Of a stretch of 64,000 nucleotides of DNA, positions 27,932 to 37,001 are shown piece by piece; within the stretch, counting starts at the first letter, position 1; every line of letters begins with the position of its first letter. The notes under the pieces were generated by a model, which saw only the letters and a list, made by a program, of their open reading frames with translations, was not told where the DNA came from and made no database searches. Source of the stretch: an uncultured Dokdonia sp. (GTDB taxonomy: Bacteria; Bacteroidota; Bacteroidia; Flavobacteriales; Flavobacteriaceae); the NCBI RefSeq assembly GCF_937910895.1, contig NZ_CALEMI010000089.1, positions 1 through 64,000 on the forward strand. The letters are read 5' to 3'. A program made the translations under genes and the position numbers.

Positions 27932-27999
27932 GTACATCGTTTTAAGATAAAGCGTTTGTTAAAAACTGTATCAAGTAATGAGACTTTAAAGAACGTGAA

Positions 28000-29691
28000 T
28001 CACTCTTCTTTATAATATGTATTATAAAAGTTTCTATATAAGGTCTCAATAGTCTTTAATTTTTCTGTTTTTAGATTGTAGAACGTTAAAGACTCGATGC
28101 TCCTTTTGAATTTCGGATTTTTTACAGATCCTGAATTATCTTTAAATGGAAGTACATCTATTTTTGAGGACGTTGATAATGATGTGATTTTATAAATGCT
28201 AGAGATCTCTTGTTTTTTGGTAAAATGAGAGAAGCGAGATGATGTAAAATCGGTTCCAGTATAAAAAGCGATAGAATCCCCTTGTTTGAAGTTCAATATG
28301 CTTTTCTCATTTTCAGGAATGATAATCGCTTGATCTACGCCATCTTGAAGTTTAAAAACTATCAGCTCTTTTTGAGTGCTATTTTTTATCTCTAATTGCG
28401 CAGAATTAGTAGGAACATCTGTGGGTATTGCATTAAATGTTTTTGGATATGGATTTGTAAAAGGGGTTATTTTTATAATCTCTTTAGACTCGTTATCATC
28501 ACCTTTTAATACTTTTCTCTTTAAACTATATAAGAAGCGTATATGACTATCTTGTGTATATCCTTTAGTTTGATTAGGAAGTGTTATATATTCAGGAATA
28601 AAGGGTTGTGTTGTTTCTTCAGAAATGATGCTATTCTCTTCAGTTTGTATTGTTGACTCGGTAGTTTCTATTATAGTTTCTTCGGTTTTTTCAGTAATCA
28701 CTGTTTGATCATAATCTGTATAAGGAGTGGCTTGGTTTTCTTTACTGATTTTTTCAGAATTTAGATCACCATCTTTAGTATAGTTAGTGCCAAGATTACT
28801 TTTAAAAATACCTATAGTAACTCCAATTATGACAAAGGCGATGACGGTAATGATGATAATTGGATATCTGTTTTTTGAATTACTTTTTTGGGAATCACGT
28901 TCTTCAAGTTCTAGTAAACCTGATTTGAACGTACTAGACTTTGCAATTGCAGCATTTTTTGTAAATATTTCTTGTTGCTGTTGATTAGAAGGCTTTAGCT
29001 TTCCAAAAGCAACCATTGTAGAAATTGCAAAATCCCACTCCCTATTTACAAATCTTTGATTCCGATTATAAATACGTAAGATCGTACCGTTTATTTCTGT
29101 AACCTCCTTTATTAATGCTGTGATATAGATATTTACACTTTCTATAAAGTCAGTATTTTTCAAAAATGAAACAGGCACTTGAGATTCTTTTAACTTCCCT
29201 TGCGTTATATACCTATTTGCTTCAAGGAGTTGTGTCGCAAAAAAACGAATGATTTCTTGTTTAACTTCTTCAGAAAAGAAGCGTTCTTGAGATACAAGTC
29301 TGATGACGAGATGAAATTTTTCTTTAGAAAATAAATAAGATAATGTAGGATTAAGTGATTGAAGCAAAAAAGGAGTGATAAATACTTTTGTATACGCTGT
29401 TGCTGTACGAGGATTATACGTGGAATCAAAAGCTTTAACATCAAGATCTTCGTACGTTTCTAAAAGTATTCTTTTTAACCAAAGATGACTTTCTATAAAA
29501 AGATGTGCTTCTTTTGTTTCTTGATGTTCAAGTTGAGATACGAGTTCTGAAAGTTCTTCTAGATGACTTTTGTTTTCGAGAACAGCTTTCGCCTTCAGCT
29601 GTTTTTGTAGGCGTATAATCTGTGCGGTATCAATATGAATGATAGCATCCAGAGTAATGTCTAGTTCATCTAATAAAGAAATATATCTCAA
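28000..29691 (-). CDS. Single-pass membrane protein of unknown function
   Basis: The 563-residue protein is not recognised. The N-terminal ~270 residues are helical and charged, with no signal peptide. One hydrophobic segment (YPIIIITVIAFVIIGVTIGIF, about residues 275-297) follows, then a Thr/Glu-rich low-complexity stretch (about 330-370) and a beta-rich C-terminal part. The plan suggests a cytoplasmic N-domain and an extracytoplasmic C-domain. It is 5' adjacent to a repeat element and next to the tRNA that marks the left edge of the tail cluster, but no shared function is evident. Confidence 0.6.
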   Translation of the reverse strand: MRYISLLDELDITLDAIIHIDTAQIIRLQKQLKAKAVLENKSHLEELSELVSQLEHQETKEAHLFIESHLWLKRILLETYEDLDVKAFDSTYNPRTATAYTKVFITPFLLQSLNPTLSYLFSKEKFHLVIRLVSQERFFSEEVKQEIIRFFATQLLEANRYITQGKLKESQVPVSFLKNTDFIESVNIYITALIKEVTEINGTILRIYNRNQRFVNREWDFAISTMVAFGKLKPSNQQQQEIFTKNAAIAKSSTFKSGLLELEERDSQKSNSKNRYPIIIITVIAFVIIGVTIGIFKSNLGTNYTKDGDLNSEKISKENQATPYTDYDQTVITEKTEETIIETTESTIQTEENSIISEETTQPFIPEYITLPNQTKGYTQDSHIRFLYSLKRKVLKGDDNESKEIIKITPFTNPYPKTFNAIPTDVPTNSAQLEIKNSTQKELIVFKLQDGVDQAIIIPENEKSILNFKQGDSIAFYTGTDFTSSRFSHFTKKQEISSIYKITSLSTSSKIDVLPFKDNSGSVKNPKFKRSIESLTFYNLKTEKLKTIETLYRNFYNTYYKEE

Positions 29692-29733
29692 GAAAACTTT
29701 TTGAGCTAAGATATTAAAATTAATGAAGTGGTA

Positions 29734-29814
29734 GAACTCATCTCGCTTTTTCAGCAGGATCTATAGATTTAATACCTCGACTTTTGGGTTGATTTTTAGT
29801 GTCCAGAGTTTGCT
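29734..29814. repeat. Approximately 80-bp repeat, left copy
   Basis: This is a near copy, in the same orientation, of 60536-60614. Both start with GAACTCATC, contain a CGCTTTT-CAG-GAT hairpin, then TTTAAxACCTCGAC, a GTCGA/GTTGA hairpin with TTTTTAG, and end with GTCCAGAG-TTGCT. The copies are on opposite sides of the tail cluster. Confidence 0.7.
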
Positions 29815-29931
29815 TTAAGGTTTGAGACCTTTCAGGTTGCTGTGTTAGCTCATTATTACAGGGAAGTTCAGTTTTTTATGAAAGAAGTAATTATTTTTTG
29901 ACAAAACATTTTACACTCACAAACTTTAGCT

Positions 29932-29939
29932 TATATTTG
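29932..29939 (+). promoter_or_regulatory. -7 box of the tRNA-Val gene
   Basis: TATATTTG exactly matches TAnnTTTG, 18 bp before the tRNA 5' end. A TTGACA-like -33 region lies at 29898-29903, somewhat farther away than usual. Confidence 0.6.
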
Positions 29940-29957
29940 CACCCGCATTGAAAGAAA

Positions 29958-30032
29958 GGGCGCTTAGCTCAGTTGGTTCAGAGCACTTGGTTTACACCCA
30001 AGGGGTCAGGGGTTCGAATCCCTTAGCGCCCA
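29958..30032 (+). tRNA. tRNA-Val (anticodon TAC)
   Basis: The 75-nt cloverleaf is complete. The acceptor stem GGGCGCT pairs with AGCGCCC, the D arm is GCTC/GAGC, and the anticodon stem CTTGG pairs with CCAAG around the loop TTTACAC, giving anticodon TAC. The T arm is AGGGG/CCCTT with loop TTCGAAT. The discriminator is A, and CCA is not encoded. It sits immediately left of the phage-tail-like cluster, a common integration site. Confidence 0.97.
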
Positions 30033-30035
30033 CAG

Positions 30036-30071
30036 AAAAGTCCCAATGAGATTTATTTCATTGGGACTTTT
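30036..30071 (+). terminator. Terminator after tRNA-Val
   Basis: A 14-bp perfect stem, AAAAGTCCCAATGA (30036-30049) with 30058-30071, encloses an 8-base loop and is followed by further T residues. Confidence 0.85.
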
Positions 30072-30100
30072 TATTTTATGCTAGTATGTTTTCTAAGTAC

Positions 30101-30114
30101 GCTTTCGCGAAAGC
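30101..30114. repeat. Dispersed palindrome, copy 9 (14 bp, intergenic)
   Basis: The core GCTTTCGCGAAAGC lies between the tRNA terminator and the stop codon of the first tail-cluster gene. Confidence 0.85.
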
Positions 30115-30124
30115 AAACACAACA

Positions 30125-30478
30125 TTAATCTTCGTTAGATGAAATATCATTATCACTAAAACCATGTGTTTCATAAAACATTTTTTTCAGTTCTAAGAGT
30201 TTATCAAAATACATTTGGAAATAACTAGGATCGTGCATATCTGCTCCTTGTATTTCTTTATTGTATTCAATGACATTGTTTAATACATCTGAAAATTTTG
30301 AATTAATATCAGAAAAGTCTGTAAGATCTAAAAAATCTATGCTCACAAATGATAAGAAAGTTAATTTTTTACCTAATTCAGATTCTACATTTACAAATTT
30401 TAGTGCATCTTCAAAAAATTTGAAAGAAATCCATTTGTTTGCAGTCCAAGTATTATTTTCACTAATTAATATTGACAT
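30125..30478 (-). CDS. Candidate immunity protein for the adjacent nuclease effector
   Basis: The 117-residue soluble, acidic protein (many Asp/Glu, FSDVLNNVIEYNKEIQGADMHD) has no signal peptide and no recognised family. It starts 10 bp after the stop of the large toxin-like gene and is last in the minus-strand tail operon. Small size, acidity and placement directly after a polymorphic-toxin-like gene are the usual signs of a cognate immunity protein. This role is inferred only from position and composition. Confidence 0.55.
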   Translation of the reverse strand: MSILISENNTWTANKWISFKFFEDALKFVNVESELGKKLTFLSFVSIDFLDLTDFSDINSKFSDVLNNVIEYNKEIQGADMHDPSYFQMYFDKLLELKKMFYETHGFSDNDISSNED

Positions 30479-30488
30479 ATTCTTTATA

Positions 30489-32669
30489 TTATAAATCGTT
30501 ATTTGTCCATATTTTTATAAAATTATCACTTTCTATGATATTTTCATTTTTTAAAAATATTTCAACATTTTTTATTTGTGGTTTATTCATGTATCTATAA
30601 TCGAGAACCACAACATCGGATTTTACAAAATGATCTTTTAATGATTTGATGAAATCTTTCATATCATCTGGCACGAAATTACTAATACCTTTTTTTAAAC
30701 CAATTAAATCAAATGTTTTTCCTTTATATGAGCCACTTAGTGAAACCCATTCAACATCTGGCTTGGTAGATCTTTCAAGGTAACCAAATCTTTTTTCGAT
30801 AGCAGCTCCTACTTCAGCTTCATGTTCAATATAATCTTTTGCAGGATCAGTACCTAATTCTTTTTTACGCTGCTCTAGTGTCTGTTTTTTTATTTCTTCT
30901 ATTTTTTCCTTTGTTTTAATTTCTTCTAATCTTTTCCTCTTCTGTTGTAAACGTTCTTTACGTTGCCCGACAGTTTCTTTAGGTTTCTGTTTTCCGGGAA
31001 TATTATCGGCATTATCTATAAACTCGCTGTGTTGTTCAGGATTAAACTCTTGTTTTTTAACCTTCGCTTTCTTAGAAGCCTTTACAAGTTCTTTAAGTCG
31101 GCTAATGACTCTTTGTAATTCTACTTTGCTTAATTCTAGTGTATTTGGACCACTTTTAAAGCTGTGGAGGAGATCTTCCAATTTACTAATTGCTTTTGGG
31201 CCAAATTTTAGAATTTGTGGACCAAAGGCAGTTGTAATCATCACCATGTCATAACTCACACTTAAAATATTCCAATAATCACTTATCCACTCAGCATCTG
31301 CTTCTTTTAATTTTTGCTTGATAAAAGGGTGTTGCATCACAAGGTCTACACCTGTTTTCGCTAGTTCTACAATGGCAAGTCTTCTCACTAGAATAGAAGC
31401 TCCTTTTACCGTAAGTGCGCGTATCGCGCCTGCAATACCCGCAAAATGTGACGCAAAGCTTATTATTTTCCAGAATTCTGTAAGCTGCTGGTCTTTTATT
31501 AGATAATGGGCAATAATTGCGGGAGCAATCATTTCTGTACTACCATCTGCAGAGATAATAGTAATGATATCCAGCGGGTGTGGATGTATTTCATTGTAAG
31601 GGTCGCTTCTTACTGAAACAGACATTCCTCTTGCAGAGGCATTCTCAGAAGTTTCATTATATATATTGACAGAAGTGCCACCATCCCATGTAGACTGTAT
31701 CGTAAATAGTTTTAAAGGCGCTTTATTTGCCATTTTAGTACTATTAATAACAACACAGCTATCATATTCTGCCGCCTCCTCACCGTATGCAATACATGCT
31801 ATCCAGATGCTATTCATAGCTTCTTTTAAGTGCTCTCCGTGTAGCTCATCATATATCTTTTGTAATAAACCTAAATCTTGGTTAATAGCATCATAAAGTG
31901 CTTTGCCAGACATGGCTTTCAAAATATTTACAATAGCTAGCTCTTCATTTGTATTAAACAAGGTTATTTTTCCAGCATTCTTTCCAGAAACACCAGCAGC
32001 TAACATATTTTTTAAATCATCCAACAGTACCTTATCGTTTAGCTTTCCATATACAATATTGGGTAGATTCTCATAGATTACGTCTAAGTCATTAATGTTT
32101 CTTGTTTCTGATATAATGCTTTGATATTCTTTGGTAATTTTCTGTAGTATTTTTTTGGTATTTGGTAATTGGATATAATCTAAGATTGTTTTTATACCAT
32201 CAAAAGTATCTGTGCACAGATCTATAACTGGATCTCCATCCATTTCTCCAGATTCTTTGATAATTAAATGGAACTCTGTATGGGCAAATCCATGTATTAC
32301 CTCAACATCTGCAAATTTTAAATTAGCATGTTTACCTCTTATTATTTCTTTTTGATACAAGACAAAGTTGCCACTTTGTGAGGATAGAACCTGTTTGTTC
32401 AAATAATTAAGGATAGGTATTCCATTAAGCATAGTATTGCTATGTGCTTTTATCCAAGTTAATAAGTGCCAAAGATTGTAGTATACGTAGTGTTGCTGTT
32501 TTTGTTGTTGCTGTTGTTGTAATACATTAGCTTCATAGTTATCTGCATACGCATTAAAGAGTCTCTCATTGTCTTGTTGTTCTTTTATTTGATGTAATAA
32601 CAAGGGAAGCTTTACTTCTAAATCTGCAATGTTTGCTACCTTTAGGTAATGTTTTTTTATGATACTCAT
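30489..32669 (-). CDS. Large toxin-like effector with predicted C-terminal nuclease domain
   Basis: With the start at 32669 (MSIIKKHYLKVANIADLEVK) the protein has about 726 residues. An upstream ATG at 32822 would read through an intergenic structured element, so it is less likely. The plan is: helical N-terminal part with a poly-Gln stretch (about 50-60), a middle part with hydrophobic segments (about 370-470, IISFASHFAGIAGAIRALTV), a charged Lys/Glu-rich linker (about 545-625) and a C-terminal domain of about 110 residues. This domain has EVGAAIEKRFG, then KTFDLIG, and later HFVKSDVVVLDYRY, a layout typical of restriction-endonuclease-fold CdiA-CT tRNase toxins. It is followed by a small candidate immunity gene and preceded by hub and spike genes, so it is a likely cargo of the particle. 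The function is inferred. Confidence 0.6.
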   Translation of the reverse strand: MSIIKKHYLKVANIADLEVKLPLLLHQIKEQQDNERLFNAYADNYEANVLQQQQQQKQQHYVYYNLWHLLTWIKAHSNTMLNGIPILNYLNKQVLSSQSGNFVLYQKEIIRGKHANLKFADVEVIHGFAHTEFHLIIKESGEMDGDPVIDLCTDTFDGIKTILDYIQLPNTKKILQKITKEYQSIISETRNINDLDVIYENLPNIVYGKLNDKVLLDDLKNMLAAGVSGKNAGKITLFNTNEELAIVNILKAMSGKALYDAINQDLGLLQKIYDELHGEHLKEAMNSIWIACIAYGEEAAEYDSCVVINSTKMANKAPLKLFTIQSTWDGGTSVNIYNETSENASARGMSVSVRSDPYNEIHPHPLDIITIISADGSTEMIAPAIIAHYLIKDQQLTEFWKIISFASHFAGIAGAIRALTVKGASILVRRLAIVELAKTGVDLVMQHPFIKQKLKEADAEWISDYWNILSVSYDMVMITTAFGPQILKFGPKAISKLEDLLHSFKSGPNTLELSKVELQRVISRLKELVKASKKAKVKKQEFNPEQHSEFIDNADNIPGKQKPKETVGQRKERLQQKRKRLEEIKTKEKIEEIKKQTLEQRKKELGTDPAKDYIEHEAEVGAAIEKRFGYLERSTKPDVEWVSLSGSYKGKTFDLIGLKKGISNFVPDDMKDFIKSLKDHFVKSDVVVLDYRYMNKPQIKNVEIFLKNENIIESDNFIKIWTNNDL

Positions 32670-32730
32670 AAGAAGTGAGTTTTGTAGTACTGTGTATAAT
32701 ATGTATGAGGTGTCTTTTTTTGCGTTAAGG

Positions 32731-32811
32731 ATCATAGCGGCATCCTTTTTTGAGTGGCATATATGCTCAAAAAAGATATAGCGGAGAGCCTGCCCTGCAA
32801 GGGAACGCCCT
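32731..32811 (+). ncRNA. Structured intergenic element, copy A
   Basis: The plus strand shows ATCATAGCGGCATCC, a 10-bp hairpin (32745-32754 with 32766-32775), then ATATAGCGGAGAGCCTG, a small CCCT-GGG hairpin and AACGCCC. Copies B and C share the unpaired blocks, while their hairpin stems differ in sequence but keep pairing. It is antisense to the flanking minus-strand genes. It may be a member of a Bacteroidota conserved RNA class such as Flavo-1, to be tested by a covariance search. Confidence 0.55.
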
Positions 32812-32969
32812 ACAGGGAACATGGTGTTTTTAGAGATTTTAAGAGCGTGATAAGATCAGGTCGTTCAGTGATGTTGTAGTATATAATCACTCTAAGCATA
32901 CACACAAAAAAATGCTTGTCGATGTATTGAAGAGGTATCGAAACTCCCTGATCTTAAAATGCTCCCAGG

Positions 32970-33197
32970 TTATGTGATGTTACCTACGCCCGTTCCTGTT
33001 TGCGCCGTTGCACTCCCAGCAGTGACTACGGTGGTCATCACAGTCCCCGATTTTATATAGGTGTCTATGGCAGTCGCTAATGCATCTGCTAATTCATTAA
33101 TAGAATTTGTTGAATCAGGGTCGTCTGATGCTTTTGCTCTTTGTTGCTCTAATGCACTTTTTATGGCATTTTGTAATGTTATTTTTACTAAAGGCAT
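32970..33197 (-). CDS. Small tail-cluster protein, unknown function
   Basis: The 75-residue protein has an N-terminal helical part (LQNAIKSALEQQRAKAS) and a region with ADALATAIDTYIKSGTV, a pattern seen in small proteins beside phage baseplate genes. The C-terminal tail is Gly/Thr-rich (TVVTAGSATAQTGTGVGN). It follows the spike gene by 19 bp in the same operon. It may cap or connect baseplate parts, but no function is established. Confidence 0.5.
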   Translation of the reverse strand: MPLVKITLQNAIKSALEQQRAKASDDPDSTNSINELADALATAIDTYIKSGTVMTTVVTAGSATAQTGTGVGNIT

Positions 33198-33216
33198 GCT
33201 ATTATTTTTTTATTGA

Positions 33217-34245
33217 TTAAACTAAGAGGTTTGATAGGTTTGTTCCTATGGTGGCAAAATTATTGGCATTAATTGGAGGTCCCGAGGGTCCTACAGGAGT
33301 GGGCACCGTAAGTGCTTGAAGTTGGGTGATTAATGTTTGTAATTCTGTCCCTAGATTAACGCCTCCTTTTTCTATAGTGACAAGATCTGTCAGTTTAAAA
33401 GTGAGATCATCTTTGGTGATCAATACTTCGCCATCTTTTACAGAAGCCATATATCCATTGCCTTGATCTGTCGTAATCGTTAGCTCATTTTCCAGAAGCG
33501 TCACTACAGTCATATCTTCATTTATAGCGATGGTAGTTCCAAGTTCTGTAATGTCTATTTTTTGTTTGCTAGTCTCATCTTCTCCTGTAAAATGTAGGGT
33601 TGCAACAGTATCACTTGTAGTATTGAGGTCAAAACATACACGAGGGATAGGTTCTCCATTTTTAATGGTATTAAGTACTGTTTTTTGTACTTGTCCAGTA
33701 GCGAGTGTTTCTGACAGTAATTTTCCTTCGCCGTCATAAAACGTGGTCACCATACTAGGATGGTCTCCATTGTTTTGAGATTCAAGGCTATTAAATGCTA
33801 TTTTGGCAATAGACTTGAATTCGGAAGGTGCTTGACCTGGCAGGGTAGGTTGTGCTTCTTTAAAAAGGATATGAAACTGATCTGCATTACTGTCAATTTC
33901 TAAGTATTGATTATTCTCATTTTTAAACCTCACAAACGTGCGTTCTATTTCAGAATATTGAGAGATAAACGCACGTGTCTCGAGATTATCAATAATAGAA
34001 ACCAGTACCCAGCTATCTAACTTAGGGATACTTATGACTCCTTGTTCTTCTTCTTGAATAGATGCTTTAAGCCGTACGTTTTTTATCATCGCACCATCGG
34101 GGCGTATCACGTTTACTGTAAAAACATCTTCTGGGCTGTGGATAGAGTTTTGTGGTGTGTTTATAGCCACAACCTTAGCCGCATACGTTTGTACTGTAAT
34201 GTCTTTTTCGGCAATATTTTGTATTAAATCTTTAAGCTGTATCAT
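33217..34245 (-). CDS. Baseplate hub/spike protein (gp5/VgrG OB-fold-like)
   Basis: The 342-residue protein has an N-terminal beta-rich part: QTYAAKVVAINTPQ and FTVNVIRPDGAMIKNVRLKA, followed by PKLDSWVLVSIIDNLETRAFISQYSE. This fits the OB-fold of gp5/VgrG-type spikes, which cap the inner tube and pierce membranes. The middle has short beta repeats (QNNGDHPSMVTTFYDGEGKLL; TSKQKIDITELGTTIAINED), and the C-terminus is Pro/Gly-rich (TVPTPVGPSGPPINAN). Its start overlaps the stop of the hub gene by 4 bp. The assignment rests on order and fold pattern, not on a strong motif. Confidence 0.65.
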   Translation of the reverse strand: MIQLKDLIQNIAEKDITVQTYAAKVVAINTPQNSIHSPEDVFTVNVIRPDGAMIKNVRLKASIQEEEQGVISIPKLDSWVLVSIIDNLETRAFISQYSEIERTFVRFKNENNQYLEIDSNADQFHILFKEAQPTLPGQAPSEFKSIAKIAFNSLESQNNGDHPSMVTTFYDGEGKLLSETLATGQVQKTVLNTIKNGEPIPRVCFDLNTTSDTVATLHFTGEDETSKQKIDITELGTTIAINEDMTVVTLLENELTITTDQGNGYMASVKDGEVLITKDDLTFKLTDLVTIEKGGVNLGTELQTLITQLQALTVPTPVGPSGPPINANNFATIGTNLSNLLV

Positions 34246-35555
34246 ACTATTTCTATTTTTCGTCCTAACTCAATCTCTTGTCTATATCCATTTAATCCAT
34301 ACGTACGAATCACTTTTTTCACCTGAAAAGTTCCATTTTTTTCTTTGTCTTCAGCGTTATCTAGGGTAACTCTGTCTGTAGGTCGTATAAAAGGTTCTCC
34401 AAAAGTGGTAAAGGTTCCTGAGAGACCTGTAACTCTTTTTTCTAAGGCTCTAAATGCCGCATATTGTATTAACTCAGCCTCTACTTTTAACTTTTCAGCT
34501 TTAAAAAGAATAGGCTCGTTAGGAAGGTCTTTATCTTGCTCGTGGAGTACGTAGGTTTTTTCTAATAATCCATCTTCATCTCCTATTTCTATTTGGATAG
34601 GGGTGTTGGAGTTTTTAAAATATTTTTCAACTCGAATACGTGTGTTCTTTACCTCTTCTTCTACAACCTTTAAATTATCTTGTATAATATTATGCTTAAA
34701 GCGAAATCTCGCACTGCCTAAAAATTGATCACTTCCAAAGGCATCATCTATCGCATTTAAAACGGGCGCGAGTAACTGAAGCCCTTGATTAAAAAGACGT
34801 TTTACAACCTCTCCAACTAAAGGGGTTTTAATAAAATTGCGTTCTACAAAATTTCCAATTTCTTCAACACCATACTTTTGTGGGTTGTTCGTAATGGTTA
34901 GTACTGGTGCAGTAGCTTCCATCTTGAAGAACGCGCGGATCCCGTGTTTTTGTAATTCCTCAAGAAGTTGGCATACGCTCTGTCCTCTTTTGATGACCAT
35001 AGCCCCTAGATTTTCATCCAGTGCATTGATTTTAAAAGGAAACCCTAAAGCAGTAAGGCGTTTTGTAAAAAAATCTTTAGGATTAAATGATGCTATATTT
35101 ATAGATGGGTTTTCTGCAATCACATTTAAAACATCGGTACCATCATTAGGAGACTCATCTTCTACAGCTTTTACTTTTTTACACGCATACATCACATCCT
35201 GACAAATAATTTTAACAGGAGCATCGCTTTCTACAGAAGTGATATAGCCTCTAAAAGCAGGTTTGTAATCTCCATCATAGCCTAAGAAAATTTCTATGAA
35301 ATTTTCTAGCTTAAAAAAGTCATGAATCGACACAATCCGATCACGGTTATTAATGGTATTAAATTGAGAAGGATTAAACTCTTCTTCCAGATGATTAAAT
35401 ACCTTCTTAGGCATCATAATCGTAGCGGTATCTGTTAAGGTGTCATAAGACGATTCTATATGCACATCCTTCACATAATCAAACTCATACGAAACGGAAG
35501 TAGGTATGAGATTGACCGTTTCATACACTATAATTCTTGCATTTAAACTAAACAT
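34242..35555 (-). CDS. Tail hub protein (gp27/gpD-like)
   Basis: The 437-residue protein has a layout like phage late-control gpD and T4 gp27. It begins with DYVKDVHIESSYDTLTDTATIMMPKK, then FIEIFLGYDGDYKPAFRGYITSVESDAP, typical of the first hub domain. It continues with a central LLEELQKHGIRAFFKME segment and ends with a beta domain (FGEPFIRPTDRVTLDNAEDKEKNGTFQVKKVIRTYG). Together with the downstream OB-fold protein it probably forms the needle hub that joins tube and spike. It overlaps the preceding DUF6046-like gene by 8 bp and the spike gene by 4 bp, so the operon is tightly packed. Confidence 0.75.
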   Translation of the reverse strand: MFSLNARIIVYETVNLIPTSVSYEFDYVKDVHIESSYDTLTDTATIMMPKKVFNHLEEEFNPSQFNTINNRDRIVSIHDFFKLENFIEIFLGYDGDYKPAFRGYITSVESDAPVKIICQDVMYACKKVKAVEDESPNDGTDVLNVIAENPSINIASFNPKDFFTKRLTALGFPFKINALDENLGAMVIKRGQSVCQLLEELQKHGIRAFFKMEATAPVLTITNNPQKYGVEEIGNFVERNFIKTPLVGEVVKRLFNQGLQLLAPVLNAIDDAFGSDQFLGSARFRFKHNIIQDNLKVVEEEVKNTRIRVEKYFKNSNTPIQIEIGDEDGLLEKTYVLHEQDKDLPNEPILFKAEKLKVEAELIQYAAFRALEKRVTGLSGTFTTFGEPFIRPTDRVTLDNAEDKEKNGTFQVKKVIRTYGLNGYRQEIELGRKIEIV

Positions 35556-36123
35556 TGTCTCTTATAATTAATTCAACGGTTTCATCTGATGTGGCACTAG
35601 CCGAAAACTTTTGGATATTCTTTGTACCCTCTATAGAAGGTATTGAGTAAGAATCGATCACTAGCTCATAGATCCCAAAACGGTTTAAAATCGCATGGGT
35701 TACTCCAAGAGTATAGGGTGCATTCAAAAACTGTTTCAGTAAGAATAGTTTGTCTTTAGGATAATTGGTGTTACCCTTATCACTGGCGATCAATCCTTCT
35801 ATAGAGATGCTAAAATCACCATTGGTAATATGTTCTTTTACAGTAAACTCTCTCCCTTCAATACTTTGTTTGCTAATATTTTTAGAGCGATTTAAAGAAA
35901 CTGTCACGGCATCTATACGTAACTCAGGTAATGATATCCCTGGACGTACAAGCGGTTCAAAAATTAATGGAGCAAAGACACGTTGGTTAAACTCACCCCC
36001 AGCATCTACAATAAAATCTTGCCCTTCTGAATTGTTGAAATTAATGGCATTTTCTAGTGATCCTCGTGTAAAAGAACTGTCCCTACCGTCTAAAATATCG
36101 TCTATATTGATTGTAAATCCCAT
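35548..36123 (-). CDS. DUF6046-like tail/baseplate protein
   Basis: With the start at 36123 (MGFTINIDDILDGRD) the protein has 191 residues; an ATG at 36162 would overlap the upstream gene. It has the pattern VFAPLIFEPLVRPGISLPELRIDAVTVSLNRSKNISKQSI and FSASATSDETVELIIRD, as in the DUF6046 group often found beside Bacteroidota tail hubs. Placed just upstream of the gp27-like gene, it probably joins inner tube and hub, a role similar to gp53 or Afp7. The similarity is by memory of the family, so the role is moderate. Confidence 0.6.
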   Translation of the reverse strand: MGFTINIDDILDGRDSSFTRGSLENAINFNNSEGQDFIVDAGGEFNQRVFAPLIFEPLVRPGISLPELRIDAVTVSLNRSKNISKQSIEGREFTVKEHITNGDFSISIEGLIASDKGNTNYPKDKLFLLKQFLNAPYTLGVTHAILNRFGIYELVIDSYSIPSIEGTKNIQKFSASATSDETVELIIRDNV

Positions 36124-36133
36124 AGTTGTTTTT

Positions 36134-36604
36134 TTAATTTGAATGTATTTTTGCAAAGGCATTTAAGTAAACAGCCTCTAGTTGTGTATTTTGATGTTTT
36201 TGGAGCCATAATGCTTCTTCCAGAAGTTTATAATACTCCGTAATAGGAAGTTCATAAGGATTCACCAGAAATGCCTGTCGGATCAATGCAGCAGATTTTT
36301 TGAACTCATCTTCCTGTGGTGTAGGATCAATAGAAAAATGACTCGCCATTTTTACATCCTTCGCAATCGAATTTGCGACAGAGAGTTTAAAATCACTTTC
36401 ATAAGTTTCGTCTGTTAAGACACAAGCATCAAAAAGATAGATGAGTGCCTCATAAACATCGTCCTCGTAACGTTCTAGGTAAGATTGGAATGTGGCAGCA
36501 TTTGGTGTTTTACACAGCGTGTATAGATGATCATCTTCTGCACTATACCTTTTTATTTCACCATGTATCGCTTTTAATTTTTGTATATTTTTTTTATCCA
36601 TCAT
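36134..36604 (-). CDS. Tail-cluster hypothetical protein
   Basis: The 156-residue helical, soluble protein is not recognised. It has a Lys-rich N-terminus (MDKKNIQKLKAIHGEIKRY) and a middle helical part (YEALIYLFDACVLTDETYESDFKLSVANS). Its start codon shares a base with the stop of the upstream 69-aa gene, so the two are translationally coupled. It is the second gene of the minus-strand operon and precedes the DUF6046-like gene. A tail assembly chaperone or adaptor role is possible but unproven. Confidence 0.55.
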   Translation of the reverse strand: MMDKKNIQKLKAIHGEIKRYSAEDDHLYTLCKTPNAATFQSYLERYEDDVYEALIYLFDACVLTDETYESDFKLSVANSIAKDVKMASHFSIDPTPQEDEFKKSAALIRQAFLVNPYELPITEYYKLLEEALWLQKHQNTQLEAVYLNAFAKIHSN

Positions 36605-36813
36605 TATTTATACATATTAGCGTCGTTATATTCCTTTTTTATCGCTTCCGCGAAAACATCCTCTTGTGGCTTTTTAGTAGGATTTGTGATATGGATTTCT
36701 CCGATAGAAAGTCCAATTTTTGAAGCCTGAGCGTTTATAGTATTCAACGTGCTTATGTTCGGCGTTACTGGAGTTTCTCCAAGGTCTTTTTTGGGCATAA
36801 TGGCATCACTCAT
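36604..36813 (-). CDS. Small tail-cluster protein, first gene of the minus arm
   Basis: The 69-residue soluble protein (MSDAIMPKKDLGETPVTPN) is Pro/Thr-rich at the N-terminus and contains KIGLSIGEIHITNPTKKPQ. It is not recognised. Its stop codon overlaps the next start by 1 bp. A copy of the CTGAAACTA motif lies about 170 bp upstream on the same strand. Confidence 0.5.
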   Translation of the reverse strand: MSDAIMPKKDLGETPVTPNISTLNTINAQASKIGLSIGEIHITNPTKKPQEDVFAEAIKKEYNDANMYK

Positions 36814-36977
36814 AATATGTTGTTTTTAATTAATAATTACGCACTAGAAATTCTTGCTAGTGACTATAAAATTTGCAGATAATTAGTAAGGATACCTTGT
36901 ACCCGTCGTTGCGTTTTGAGGATGTAAAACTAGGTAAGAACAGAGTGATAAAATAGAAAAACACCCTGTGTTTTCCG

Positions 36978-36988
36978 TAGTTTCAGTA
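36978..36988 (-). promoter_or_regulatory. CTGAAACTA-type intergenic motif, copy 1 (minus)
   Basis: TACTGAAACTA reads on the minus strand upstream of the minus-strand hub operon. A degenerate plus-strand copy is 13 bp away, facing the other operon. Confidence 0.5.
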
Positions 36989-37001
36989 AATGGGTTTCTT
37001 T

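Noticed and set aside
32669-32822. N-terminal extension of the toxin-like protein
   Set aside because: The extra 51 codons run through structured element A, so the start at 32669 is preferred.
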